Assembly: GCA_030263385.1 (NCBI GenBank)
Contig: SZOX01000003.1
Span: 124,001 to 188,000 of the forward strand
Direction: 5' to 3'
DNA from: Zeimonas sp003577305
Lineage (GTDB): Bacteria; Pseudomonadota; Gammaproteobacteria; Burkholderiales; Burkholderiaceae_E
DNA length: 64,000 nt
This document shows, in pieces, positions 25,150 through 34,303 of this stretch (the stretch's first letter is position 1; every line of letters begins with the position of its first letter). A program made the translations under genes and the position numbers. The notes below the pieces were generated by a model. It worked only from the letters and a program-made list of their open reading frames with translations, had not been told where the DNA came from and ran no database searches.

Positions 25150-26308
25150 GCGTCCCGCGGCTGCTCTCGCGGAGGTTTCTGCGGCCGATGCCGTCGCGCC
25201 GCTGCTCGAAGGTCGCCGCATCGTCGTGAAGGTGGGATCGAGCCTCGTCACCAACGAAGGGCGCGGCCTCGACGAGCGGGCGATCTCCGAATGGGGCGCG
25301 CAGATCGCCGAGTTGCGCGCGCTCGGCAAGGAAGTCGTGATGGTCTCGTCGGGCGCGGTGGCCGAGGGCATGAAGCGCCTGGGTTGGGCAAAGCGGCCGA
25401 AGGCAATGCACGAATTGCAGGCTGCCGCGGCGGTCGGGCAGATGGGGCTCGCGCAGGTGTACGAGACCTGCTTTCGCGCGCACGGGCTGGGTACCGCGCA
25501 GGTGCTGCTCACGCACGAAGACCTGGCCGATCGCAAGCGTTATCTGAACGCTCGCTCGACGCTGCTCGCGCTGCTTGCACTCGGCGTGGTGCCGATCATC
25601 AACGAGAACGACACCGTGGTCACCGACGAGATCAAGTTCGGCGACAACGACACGCTGGGCGCGCTGGTGGCCAACCTGATCGACGCCGACGCGCTGGTGA
25701 TCCTCACCGACCAGAGCGGGCTGTTCACCGCCGACCCGCGGCGCGACCCGCAGGCCCGGATGCTCGAGCGCGTCGTGGCCGGCGATCCGGCGCTCGAAGC
25801 GATGGCGGGCGGCGTGGGCTCGTCGATCGGAAGCGGGGGCATGATCACCAAGGTGCTCGCGGCCAGGCGCGCCGCCAGAAGCGGGGCCCACACGGTGGTG
25901 GCGTCCGGGCGCGAGGCGCGGGTGCTGGTGCGACTGGCGCGCGGCGAATCGATCGGCACGCAATTCATCGCGCAGACACCGCGGATGGCGGCGCGCAAGC
26001 AGTGGCTTGCCGACCAGTTGCAGTTGCGCGGTTCGGTGCGCCTCGATGCCGGTGCGGCGCGCGCGCTGGTGGCCGGCGGGCGCAGCCTGCTGCCGATCGG
26101 CGTGACCGGGGTCAGCGGCGAGTTCGAGCGCGGCGAGGCGGTCGCGATTCGCGACCCCGAAGGCCGCGAGATCGCCCGCGGGCTGATCAACTACTCGAGC
26201 TCGGAGACCCGGCTCATCATGCGCCGCCCCTCGTCCGAGATCGAGTCGATCCTCGGCTTCATCGAAGAACCCGAACTCGTGCACAGGGACAATCTGGTCC
26301 TGCGTTAG
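25142..26308 (+). CDS. proB: Glutamate 5-kinase
   Basis: 388-residue enzyme for the first step of proline synthesis. The start ATG 25142 overlaps obgE by 8 bp. The amino acid kinase domain (GRRIVVKVGSSLVTNEGRG, ELQAAAAVGQMGLAQVYE, NENDTVVTDEIKFGDNDTLGALVANLI) is followed by a C-terminal PUA domain (RGSVRLDAGAARALVAGGRSLLPIGV onward). It carries an N-terminal extension of roughly 20 residues relative to E. coli. The stop codon lies in the loop of a 13-bp hairpin (26291-26320), and a tandem repeat starts at once downstream. Confidence 0.96.
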   Translation: MAERPAAALAEVSAADAVAPLLEGRRIVVKVGSSLVTNEGRGLDERAISEWGAQIAELRALGKEVVMVSSGAVAEGMKRLGWAKRPKAMHELQAAAAVGQMGLAQVYETCFRAHGLGTAQVLLTHEDLADRKRYLNARSTLLALLALGVVPIINENDTVVTDEIKFGDNDTLGALVANLIDADALVILTDQSGLFTADPRRDPQARMLERVVAGDPALEAMAGGVGSSIGSGGMITKVLAARRAARSGAHTVVASGREARVLVRLARGESIGTQFIAQTPRMAARKQWLADQLQLRGSVRLDAGAARALVAGGRSLLPIGVTGVSGEFERGEAVAIRDPEGREIARGLINYSSSETRLIMRRPSSEIESILGFIEEPELVHRDNLVLR

Positions 26309-26320
26309 CAGGACCAGGTT
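26291..26320 (+). terminator. Hairpin spanning the proB stop codon
   Basis: A 13-nt arm (26291-26303) pairs with 26308-26320 with one G-T wobble; the loop GTTA contains part of the stop codon. There is no U-run. The 3' arm is also the first copy of the downstream repeat, so the hairpin is part of the repeat structure as much as a termination signal. Confidence 0.5.
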
Positions 26321-26572
26321 GCGGCGCAGGCTGACCTGACGCGCAGCGGCAGGTCAAGCCCGCGAAGCGGGCGGCCGAAGCCACAAACGCGCGAACCGCT
26401 AGCGCAGGACCAGATTGCGGCGCAGGCTGACCTGACGCGCAGCGGCAGGTCAAGCCCGCGAAGCGGGCGGCCGAAGCCACAATCGCGCGAAGCGCTAGCG
26501 CAAGACCAGGTTGCGGCGCAGGCTGACCTGGCGCAGACCAGGTTGCGGCGCAGGCTGACCTGACGCGCAGCG
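26308..26572 (+). repeat. 96-bp intergenic tandem repeat (about 2.7 units) after proB
   Basis: Units begin at 26311, 26407 and 26503 (exact 96-bp spacing), with a further partial copy at 26535. Units 1 and 2 are nearly identical over their full length. Each contains two hairpins: GACCTG...CAGGTC, and GCCCGC-GAA-GCGGGC. The 5' part of each unit matches the reverse complement of the last 19 bp of proB (18 of 19 in unit 2). No protein-like reading on either strand apart from repeated nonsense. This fills the 265 bp between proB and the next gene. Confidence 0.9.
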
Positions 26573-26573
26573 G

Positions 26574-26822
26574 CTAGCCTGCCGCTGCAGCCTCCTGCTC
26601 GACTCTCTCGCCCACTTCGTCATACATCTCGCCGATCGCCTCGGCCTCCTCGACCGACACCACGCGCCGGTTCTCGCAAAAGAACCTCAGGCCGCTGCGG
26701 TTCTGCGCGTACAGGCGCCTGGCTGCGGCGAGCGCGGCCGATGGATCGAGAATCGCGGTCAGTGAAAAGACTTCGGTACCCGCCTCGTCGGCGCCCGGCA
26801 TCTGGGCCTGCATCGTCTCCAT
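26574..26822 (-). CDS. Small hypothetical protein (82 aa)
   Basis: Not recognised. ATG at 26822 has a strong Shine-Dalgarno (AGGAGA, 8 nt upstream on the minus strand), and the 82-residue product (METMQAQMPGADEAGTEVFS...) has sensible composition with a helical, acidic C-terminus (VSVEEAEAIGEMYDEVGERVEQEAAAAG). There is no signal peptide or membrane segment. Its stop codon abuts the end of the 96-bp repeat array. The open frame extends to 26909 but the upstream part looks non-coding. Confidence 0.55.
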   Translation of the reverse strand: METMQAQMPGADEAGTEVFSLTAILDPSAALAAARRLYAQNRSGLRFFCENRRVVSVEEAEAIGEMYDEVGERVEQEAAAAG

Positions 26823-26960
26823 TGCACGTCTCCTGTCGGATCGACGCAGCCAGACTAGGCGTGCGCTGCGGCGGACAGAGGCGGCCACCACCCGGACGCC
26901 ACCTGTCACGGGACGAACGTCGGTCTGGAGCCGCCAGGATGTTGCGCGTGAGCCACGACC

Positions 26961-27341
26961 TCATTCGCGACGGGGCGGTTCCGCCGACTGTCGGGCCGCG
27001 ATCCGGAGGTAGATCGCGAGATTGACTGCGACGACGAGTACGCCGAGCCAGCGCTGTGCCTGCACAGTGAGGCCGGCGGGATAGACGATCGGGATCAGGT
27101 AGTGCTCGACGAACCCGCCTGCGTAGCCCGAGGCGCCCGCGAGCCTGCGGAGATGGTTTTCGAGCGGCGTGAGCGGACAGATGGCACCGCCGAATTCGAG
27201 CCAGGCGGCCCACGCTGCGGCCGGCAGGTGCAGCCACGCGATTCGCGGCCGCCGGGCGACCAGCAGCCCGCCGAGCATCACGAACGCGACGAACGCGAGG
27301 TGCACCAGCAGCACTGCGTCGGCAGCGAGTCGGGCGCCCAT
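26961..27341 (-). CDS. DUF2784 family membrane protein
   Basis: 126-residue inner-membrane protein with about four hydrophobic segments and the DUF2784 signature: LLVHLAFVAFVMLGGLLVARRPRIAWLHLPAA, then EFGGAICPLTPLENHLRR, then YAGGFVEHYLIPIVYPAGL. The function of the family is unknown. The gene lies 11 bp downstream of the metallo-beta-lactamase-fold gene on the same strand and may be co-transcribed with it. Confidence 0.87.
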   Translation of the reverse strand: MGARLAADAVLLVHLAFVAFVMLGGLLVARRPRIAWLHLPAAAWAAWLEFGGAICPLTPLENHLRRLAGASGYAGGFVEHYLIPIVYPAGLTVQAQRWLGVLVVAVNLAIYLRIAARQSAEPPRRE

Positions 27342-27352
27342 CGCGTGCCCGT

Positions 27353-28315
27353 TCAGCTCAGCGGCAGGAAGTCGTAGCCGCTGCCGCGCCGGACGATGCG
27401 GCCGAGGCCCGGCGCCGGCAGGTGGTAGCCGCCGACGATCCAGTCGCCGGCGGCGGCAGCTTCGAGCAGGCGGTGCCGGGTCTGCCGCGCGGCTTCGGCG
27501 TCCATGTCGAAGCGCACCGCCCAGTCGGGATTGCGCACGAACAGCGCGGCGATGTTGGTCAGGTCGCCCAGGTAGGCGAAGGTCTGCTCCTGCGAGGTGA
27601 TCGAGAACGCGGTGTGGCCCGGCGTGTGCCCGTAGGCGGCGATCGAGCGGATGCCGGCGACGGGTTCGCCACCGGGCTGGAAGCGCACGACGCTGTCGGC
27701 GATCGGCGCGAAGACGCGGCGCACCGCGTCGCCGCTCGGGGCGCCGGGCGCCGCGGCGCGCCGCGCGTCATCGGTCCAGAAATCCCACTCGGGCGCGGGC
27801 ACCATCAGCCGCGCAGCCGGGAAGGCGAGCGCTCCGTCGCGGTCGCGCAGGCCGTTGATGTGGTCGCCGTGGAAATGCGAGATCAGCACGGTGTCGATCG
27901 ACCGGGGGTCGATGCCCGCGGCACCCAGATTCGCGAGCAGCCGGCCCGCGGTGGGTGCTCCGAACTGCCCGTTGCCGGCGTCCATCAGCACCCGCCTGCC
28001 GTCGTGCTCGACGACGAACGCGGTGAACGGGATCGTGAGCCGGTCGGTGGGCAAGCCGGCGTCTCGCAGCGCCTGCTGCACCTGGGGCAGCGTCGCGTTG
28101 CGCACGAAGCCCTCGGCGAGCGGCGAACTCGCCGTGCCGTCGCTCACCGCGGTGATCGTCGCTGCGCCGATGCGCGCGCGAAACGCTCCCGGTGCGACCG
28201 AACTCGCCACCGGCGCGGGCGATCGGAGAGCGACGCAGCCTGCGCCCATCGGCAGCACCGCCGCCGCTGCCAGGCCCAAGCCGGTCCGGATGAACTGACG
28301 TCGCGACGAGGCCAT
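27353..28315 (-). CDS. Tat-exported metallo-beta-lactamase-fold hydrolase
   Basis: 320-residue protein. The N-terminus MASSRRQFIRTGLGLAAAAVLP has a twin-arginine motif, followed by a Cys (GAGC) that could be lipidated. The MBL-fold metal site is HFHGDH (147-152), with GHTPGHTAFSI and GDLTN further on. The overall pattern resembles periplasmic quorum-quenching or N-acyl-hydrolase-like MBL proteins, but the substrate cannot be named. It is divergent from the DapA-family gene across 126 bp. Confidence 0.85.
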   Translation of the reverse strand: MASSRRQFIRTGLGLAAAAVLPMGAGCVALRSPAPVASSVAPGAFRARIGAATITAVSDGTASSPLAEGFVRNATLPQVQQALRDAGLPTDRLTIPFTAFVVEHDGRRVLMDAGNGQFGAPTAGRLLANLGAAGIDPRSIDTVLISHFHGDHINGLRDRDGALAFPAARLMVPAPEWDFWTDDARRAAAPGAPSGDAVRRVFAPIADSVVRFQPGGEPVAGIRSIAAYGHTPGHTAFSITSQEQTFAYLGDLTNIAALFVRNPDWAVRFDMDAEAARQTRHRLLEAAAAGDWIVGGYHLPAPGLGRIVRRGSGYDFLPLS

Positions 28316-28401
28316 GCCGGTCTCCCTGTGCGCAGGAGAACATTGTCGGCGATCGCGGCGCACGTCGCATCCCCTCGATGCGCAACGGGGTGTGCGAAAT
28401 C

Positions 28402-28417
28402 GGTGACAATCGTCACC
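28402..28417. promoter_or_regulatory. Palindrome upstream of the DapA-family gene
   Basis: GGTGAC-AATC-GTCACC is a perfect 6-bp inverted repeat with 4-bp spacer, 24 bp before the ATG of the DapA-family gene, in the gap shared with the divergent MBL gene. Size and placement fit an operator, but no regulator gene is adjacent. Confidence 0.4.
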
Positions 28418-28441
28418 AGCAAAACCACGCAAGGGTCGACG

Positions 28442-29329
28442 ATGGCCGGGCAGTCCTTCCACGGCGTTTTTCCCTATCTCGTGTCGCCCGTCGACGAGGC
28501 CGGCAAGGTCAGGAGCGAAGTGCTCGCGCGCCTGTGCGACGACCTGATCGCCGCCGGGGTGCACGGCCTCGCGCCGCTCGGCTCGACCGGAGAGTTCGCC
28601 TACCTCGACTGGGAGCAGCAGCAGCGCCTGGTCGAGGTGGTGATCGAGGCGGCCAACGGCCGCGTGCCGGTGGTGGCGGGGGTGGCCTCGACCACGATCG
28701 CGCAGGCGCAGTCGCGCGCGCGCACCTTCGAGCGGATGGGCGCCGCCGGCATCCTGGCGATCCTCGAAGCGTATTTCCCGATCGACGACGACGGCGTGTA
28801 CGCCTACTTCGAAGCGATCGGTAAGGCGGTGGACCTGCCGGTCGTGCTGTACACGAACCCGAACTTCCAGCGCTCCGACCTCAGCCTGCCGGTGATCGAG
28901 CGGCTGAGCCGGGTGCCCAACATCCGCTACATCAAGGACGCTTCGTCGAACACCGGCCGGCTGCTGTCGATCATCAACCGCGTCGAAGGGCGCATGCAGG
29001 TGTTCGCCGCGTCGGCGCACATTCCGGCCTGCGTGATGCTGATCGGCGGCGTAGGCTGGATGGCAGGCCCGGCCTGCGTCGCGCCGCGCCAGAGCGTGGC
29101 GCTCTACGAAGCGTGCCGGCGCGGTGACTGGGAGCAGGCGATGAGGCTGCAGCGGCCGTTGTGGGCGCTGAACCAGGCTTTCGCGAAGCACAACCTCGCG
29201 GCCTGCATCAAGGGCGGGCTCGAGTTGCAGGGATACGCGGTGGGCGCGCCGCTGCGGCCGCAGGCGCCGCTCGGCGCAGCCGGCGTCGAGGAGGTCAGGG
29301 CGGCGCTCACCGCGATCGGCGCGCTGTAG
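28442..29329 (+). CDS. Dihydrodipicolinate synthase (DapA) family aldolase
   Basis: 295-residue class I aldolase/lyase of the DHDPS/N-acetylneuraminate lyase family. Visible are PLGSTGEF (45-52), the proton-relay Tyr in VLYTNP (Y137) and the Schiff-base Lys in YIKDAS (K165). It differs from true DapA in having YTNPNF instead of YNVPxR, so a role in lysine synthesis is unlikely; catabolic retro-aldol or dehydratase activity on a keto-acid is more plausible. It is flanked by fumC, with four 11-bp repeats at its stop codon. Confidence 0.82.
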   Translation: MAGQSFHGVFPYLVSPVDEAGKVRSEVLARLCDDLIAAGVHGLAPLGSTGEFAYLDWEQQQRLVEVVIEAANGRVPVVAGVASTTIAQAQSRARTFERMGAAGILAILEAYFPIDDDGVYAYFEAIGKAVDLPVVLYTNPNFQRSDLSLPVIERLSRVPNIRYIKDASSNTGRLLSIINRVEGRMQVFAASAHIPACVMLIGGVGWMAGPACVAPRQSVALYEACRRGDWEQAMRLQRPLWALNQAFAKHNLAACIKGGLELQGYAVGAPLRPQAPLGAAGVEEVRAALTAIGAL

Positions 29330-29364
29330 CAGCGCTGTAGCAGCACTGTGGCGGCGCTGTAGCG
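29321..29364 (+). repeat. Four tandem 11-bp repeats at the end of the DapA-family gene
   Basis: GCGCTGTAGCA occurs exactly at 29321 and 29332, then imperfectly at 29343 (GCACTGTGGCG) and 29354 (GCGCTGTAGCG). The TAG of the first copy (29327-29329) is the stop codon of the upstream gene. Confidence 0.8.
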
Positions 29365-29425
29365 GTCAACCACGGGCCGGGCGCGCGAGCGCCGGCCGCA
29401 ACCGGAATCGACGAGGAGAAACGCC

Positions 29426-30826
<1,401 letters not shown>

Positions 30827-30860
30827 GAGCGCTACCCGACGTTTCGCCTGTTCTTCGCCG

Positions 30861-32681
30861 ATGGCTCCGGAGGCTCCCTCGACCGGCGCGCGCGGCCCGT
30901 CGGCCGCGCGGCGCAGTTCATGGTCGGTCCTGCGTGCGCTGTGGCCGTTCATGGCGCCGTACCGGGGGCGCGTCGCGCTGGCGGCGATCGCCTTGCTGGT
31001 CGCTGCGGCAGCCACGCTGGTGGTGCCGCTGGCATTTCGCCAGATGATCGACGTGGGGTTCGCCGCGCGCGCCGCGGTTTCCGGGCGTGCCAACGTCAAC
31101 CTGTGGTTCCTCGCGCTGTTCGGCGTGGCAGTGGTGCTTGCGCTGGGCACCGCGCTGCGCTTCTACAGCGTGTCGTGGCTGGGAGAGCGCGTCACTGCCG
31201 ACCTGCGGCGCGCGGTCTACCGGCAGGTGCTGCGGCAGGACGCACGCTTCTTCGAGACGCTGAAGACCGGCGAGGTGCTGTCGCGGCTGAACACCGACAC
31301 CACGCTGATCCAGACGCTGGTGGGCACCAGCATTTCGCTCGGGCTGCGCAACGCGCTGCTGTTCGCAGGCGCGCTGGCGATGCTGGTCGTCACCAGTCCG
31401 CAGCTCGCGTCGATCATCGTCGGCCTGCTGCTGCTGGTCGTGCTGCCGATCCTCGTGTTCGGCCGGCGCGTGCGGCGCCTGTCGCGCGTGAGCCAGGACG
31501 CGCTCGCCGACAGCAGTGCGCTGGCGGGCGAGACACTGAACGCGGTCCAGATCGTGCAGGCCTATGCGCGCGAGCCGCTCGAGGCGCAGCGCTTCGGCGC
31601 GTCGACCGAGTCGGCTTTCGCCAGCGCGATCCGGCGGGTGCGCGCCCGCTCGCTGCTCACTGCGCTGGCGATCGTGCTGGTCTTCGGCGCGATCGTGTTC
31701 GTGCTGTGGCTCGGCGCGCACGCGGTGCTCGAAGGGCGGCTGACCGCGGGGCTGCTCACCCAGTTCATTCTCTATGCGGCGCTGGTGGCCGGTGCCACTG
31801 GTGCGATCGCCGAAGTGCTTGGCGACGTGCAGCGCGCCGCCGGCGCCACCGAGCGGCTGCTCGAGTTGCTCGAGGCCGAGCCGGCGATCCGCGCGCCGGC
31901 CGAACCGGTGCGGCTCGTGCCATCGGGAGGCGGCTCGCGCGTGGCCTTCGAGTCGGTCACCTTCAGCTATCCGTCGCGGCCAGGCGAGCGCGCGCTCGAC
32001 CGGGTGACGCTCGAAGTGGCCCCTGGCGAGACGGTCGCGCTGGTCGGGCCGTCGGGCGCCGGCAAGACCACGCTGTTCCAGTTGCTGCTGCGTTTTCACG
32101 ATCCGTCGTCGGGTGCGATCCGGCTCGACGGCGTCGACCTGCGGCGGCTCGACCCGGCCGACCTGCGCGGTGCGATCGGCCTGGTCTCGCAGGACAGCGT
32201 CGTGTTCTCGGCCGATGCGATGGAGAACATCCGCTACGGGCGGCTCGAGGCGAGCGACACCGAGGTGATCGAGGCGGCGCGCGCGGCGCACGCGCACGAG
32301 TTCATCGAGAAGCTGCCCGAGGGCTACCGCACCTCTCTCGGCGAGCGCGGCGTGCGGCTCTCGGGCGGACAGCGCCAGCGCATCGCGATCGCCCGGGCGC
32401 TGCTGAAGAACCCGCCGCTGCTGCTGCTCGACGAGGCCACCAGCGCGCTCGACGCCGAGAGCGAGCGCGCGGTGCAGGACGCGCTCGAGCGCGCGATGCG
32501 CGGGCGCACCACGCTGGTCATCGCGCACCGGCTCGCCACCGTGGCCGGCGCCGACCGCATCGTCGTGCTCGAGCGCGGCCGCGTGGCCGACGCCGGCACG
32601 CACGCCGAACTGGTCGAGCGTGGCGGCCTGTACGCGCGGCTGGCCGCGATCCAGTTCGATCCCCGGATGGAGACCTCATGA
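30861..32681 (+). CDS. ABC exporter with fused membrane and ATPase domains (MsbA/ABCB type)
   Basis: 606-residue half-transporter. Six transmembrane helices span about 28-320 (FMAPYRGRVALAAIALLVAAAATLVVPLAF first), followed by an ATPase domain at about 355-600. That domain has Walker A GPSGAGKTTL, Q-loop LVSQDSVVFS, signature RLSGGQRQRIAIARAL, Walker B LLLLDEATSALDAES and H-loop IAHRLATV. It works as a homodimer. Proteins of this bacterial ABCB branch export lipids, peptides or drugs; the substrate is unknown. Its stop codon overlaps the start of the FAH-family gene. Confidence 0.9.
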   Translation: MAPEAPSTGARGPSAARRSSWSVLRALWPFMAPYRGRVALAAIALLVAAAATLVVPLAFRQMIDVGFAARAAVSGRANVNLWFLALFGVAVVLALGTALRFYSVSWLGERVTADLRRAVYRQVLRQDARFFETLKTGEVLSRLNTDTTLIQTLVGTSISLGLRNALLFAGALAMLVVTSPQLASIIVGLLLLVVLPILVFGRRVRRLSRVSQDALADSSALAGETLNAVQIVQAYAREPLEAQRFGASTESAFASAIRRVRARSLLTALAIVLVFGAIVFVLWLGAHAVLEGRLTAGLLTQFILYAALVAGATGAIAEVLGDVQRAAGATERLLELLEAEPAIRAPAEPVRLVPSGGGSRVAFESVTFSYPSRPGERALDRVTLEVAPGETVALVGPSGAGKTTLFQLLLRFHDPSSGAIRLDGVDLRRLDPADLRGAIGLVSQDSVVFSADAMENIRYGRLEASDTEVIEAARAAHAHEFIEKLPEGYRTSLGERGVRLSGGQRQRIAIARALLKNPPLLLLDEATSALDAESERAVQDALERAMRGRTTLVIAHRLATVAGADRIVVLERGRVADAGTHAELVERGGLYARLAAIQFDPRMETS

Positions 32682-33526
32682 AACTCGTGCGCTACGGAAA
32701 GGCGGGCAAGGAGAAGCCGGGACTGATCGACGCCGAAGGCAGGTTGCGCGACCTGTCGGCCGTCGTGCCCGACATCGGCCCCGAGCAACTCTCGCCGAAG
32801 GGCCTGGCCCGGCTCGCGCGGCTTCGCCCCGAGCGACTGGCGGCGGTGCGCGGCAGGCCGCGCTTCGGGCCGCCGCTCACCGGCACGACCAAGTTCGTCG
32901 CGATCGGCCTGAACTATTCGGACCACGCGGCCGAGACCGGGTCGCCGGTGCCGAACGAGCCGATCGTGTTCCAGAAGACGCTGAGCTCGATCGTCGGCCC
33001 GGACGACGACATCATGCTGCCCAAAGGCTCGACGAAGACCGACTGGGAGGTCGAGCTCGGCATCGTGATCGGCAGCCGCGCGCGCTACGTGTCGAAGAAG
33101 GACGCGCTCGCGCACGTGGCCGGCTACCTGCTGGTGAACGACGTGTCCGAACGCGAGTACCAGCTCGAGCGCAACGGCACCTGGGACAAGGGCAAGGGTT
33201 GCGACACCTTCGGGCCGATCGGGCCGTGGATCCTGACCGCCGACGAGGTGGCGAATCCGCAGCGGCTCGCGATGTGGCTCGACGTGAACGGCGAGAGGCG
33301 CCAGCGCGGCAACACCCGGACGATGATCTTCGATTGCGCGACGCTGGTCTCGTACGTGAGCCGCTTCATGACGCTGCTGCCCGGCGACCTGATCACCACC
33401 GGCACGCCGCCGGGGGTGGGCATGGGCATGAAGCCGCCGCGCTACCTGAAGCCCGGCGACGTCGTCACCGCCGGCATCGAGGGGCTGGGCACGCAGACCC
33501 AGCGCGTGGTGCGCTTTCGGGCCTGA
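32678..33526 (+). CDS. Fumarylacetoacetate hydrolase (FAH) family protein
   Basis: 282-residue FAH-superfamily enzyme with the N-terminal MKLVRYGKAGKEKPGLIDAEGRLRDL and a catalytic core containing GLNYSDHAAETG, DWEVELGIVIG with acidic metal ligands, NDVSEREYQ and TTGTPPGVGMG. Relatives hydrolyse or isomerise ring-cleavage or sugar-derived keto acids (2-hydroxyhepta-2,4-diene-1,7-dioate isomerase, 2,4-diketo-3-deoxy-fuconate hydrolase). ATGA overlap with the ABC exporter gene suggests co-translation, although a functional link is not obvious. It ends at a hairpin shared with convergent rppH. Confidence 0.88.
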   Translation: MKLVRYGKAGKEKPGLIDAEGRLRDLSAVVPDIGPEQLSPKGLARLARLRPERLAAVRGRPRFGPPLTGTTKFVAIGLNYSDHAAETGSPVPNEPIVFQKTLSSIVGPDDDIMLPKGSTKTDWEVELGIVIGSRARYVSKKDALAHVAGYLLVNDVSEREYQLERNGTWDKGKGCDTFGPIGPWILTADEVANPQRLAMWLDVNGERRQRGNTRTMIFDCATLVSYVSRFMTLLPGDLITTGTPPGVGMGMKPPRYLKPGDVVTAGIEGLGTQTQRVVRFRA

Positions 33527-33533
33527 ACGCGCG

Positions 33534-33556
33534 GGCGAACCCGGTGCGGGTTCGCC
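33534..33556. terminator. Bidirectional hairpin between convergent genes
   Basis: Perfect 10-bp stem GGCGAACCCG / CGGGTTCGCC (33534-33543, 33547-33556) with a 3-nt loop, between the FAH-family gene and rppH. There is no U-run on either strand, so termination is likely but not certain. Confidence 0.6.
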
Positions 33557-33571
33557 AGTCTGCAGCCCGCG

Positions 33572-34210
33572 CTACGACTCGTTGGCGCTTTGCGCCAGCC
33601 CGGGGCCGGGCTGGCCCGCGTCATCGGCGCGCGCCCGCTCGGCGTGGTCGGGCGGCGCCTCGAGATGCCGGGGACGCGCGCGCGTGCGCCCGCGCAGGTA
33701 GCGGCTCGCGTCGGGCAGGCCGCTGCGCTGCTCGCCGCGATGGAACAGCATGCGCGCCAGTTCGTTCAGCGCCAGGCTGTAGACCTCGCGCTTGAACTCG
33801 ATCACCGCGTCGAGCGGTACCCAATAGTCGTTCCAACGCCAGGCATCGAATTCGGGCTTCTCCGAGGCGCGCAGGTCGACGTCGCTGTCGCGGCCGACCA
33901 GCCGGAGCAGGAACCAGATCTGCTTCTGCCCGCGGTAGTGGCCGCGCCATTCGCGCCGCACCCAGTGCTCCGGCACTTCGTAGCGCAGCCAGTCGCGGGT
34001 GCGGCCGACGATGCGCACGTGCTGCGGATGCAGCCCGACTTCCTCGTGCAGCTCGCGGTACATCGCCTGCTCGGGCGATTCGCCGCGCTTGATGCCGCCC
34101 TGGGGAAACTGCCACGAATGTTCGCGAACCCGTTTCCCCCAGAAGACCTCGTTCCTCGAATTGACCAGGATGATGCCGACGTTGGGGCGATAGCCGTCAC
34201 GGTCCAGCAT
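33572..34210 (-). CDS. rppH: RNA pyrophosphohydrolase RppH
   Basis: 212-residue Nudix hydrolase that removes pyrophosphate from mRNA 5' ends and triggers decay. The N-terminus MLDRDGYRPNVGIILVNSRNEVFWGKR is diagnostic. The Nudix box is complete (GGIKRGESPEQAMYRELHEEVGL). The C-terminal tail is arginine-rich and extended, as in betaproteobacteria. It is divergent from proS across 93 bp; on the minus strand a TATAAT (34245-34250) with TTCCTG 17 bp upstream could be its promoter. Confidence 0.93.
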   Translation of the reverse strand: MLDRDGYRPNVGIILVNSRNEVFWGKRVREHSWQFPQGGIKRGESPEQAMYRELHEEVGLHPQHVRIVGRTRDWLRYEVPEHWVRREWRGHYRGQKQIWFLLRLVGRDSDVDLRASEKPEFDAWRWNDYWVPLDAVIEFKREVYSLALNELARMLFHRGEQRSGLPDASRYLRGRTRARPRHLEAPPDHAERARADDAGQPGPGLAQSANES

Positions 34211-34303
34211 GGCCCGCACCCCTCGATCCCATACAATTGGGACGATTATATCGAGCCGCCGCGGGCGCAGGAACCACGGCGATCGCCCAGCCCCGGATCG
34301 CGC

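Noticed and set aside
26308..26572. CRISPR-like array
   Set aside because: The units are 96 bp, contiguous and nearly identical over their whole length; there are no unique spacers and no cas genes nearby.
28442..29329. Lysine-pathway dapA
   Set aside because: The active-site segment is YTNPNF rather than YNVPxR, and the neighbours are unrelated to lysine synthesis.
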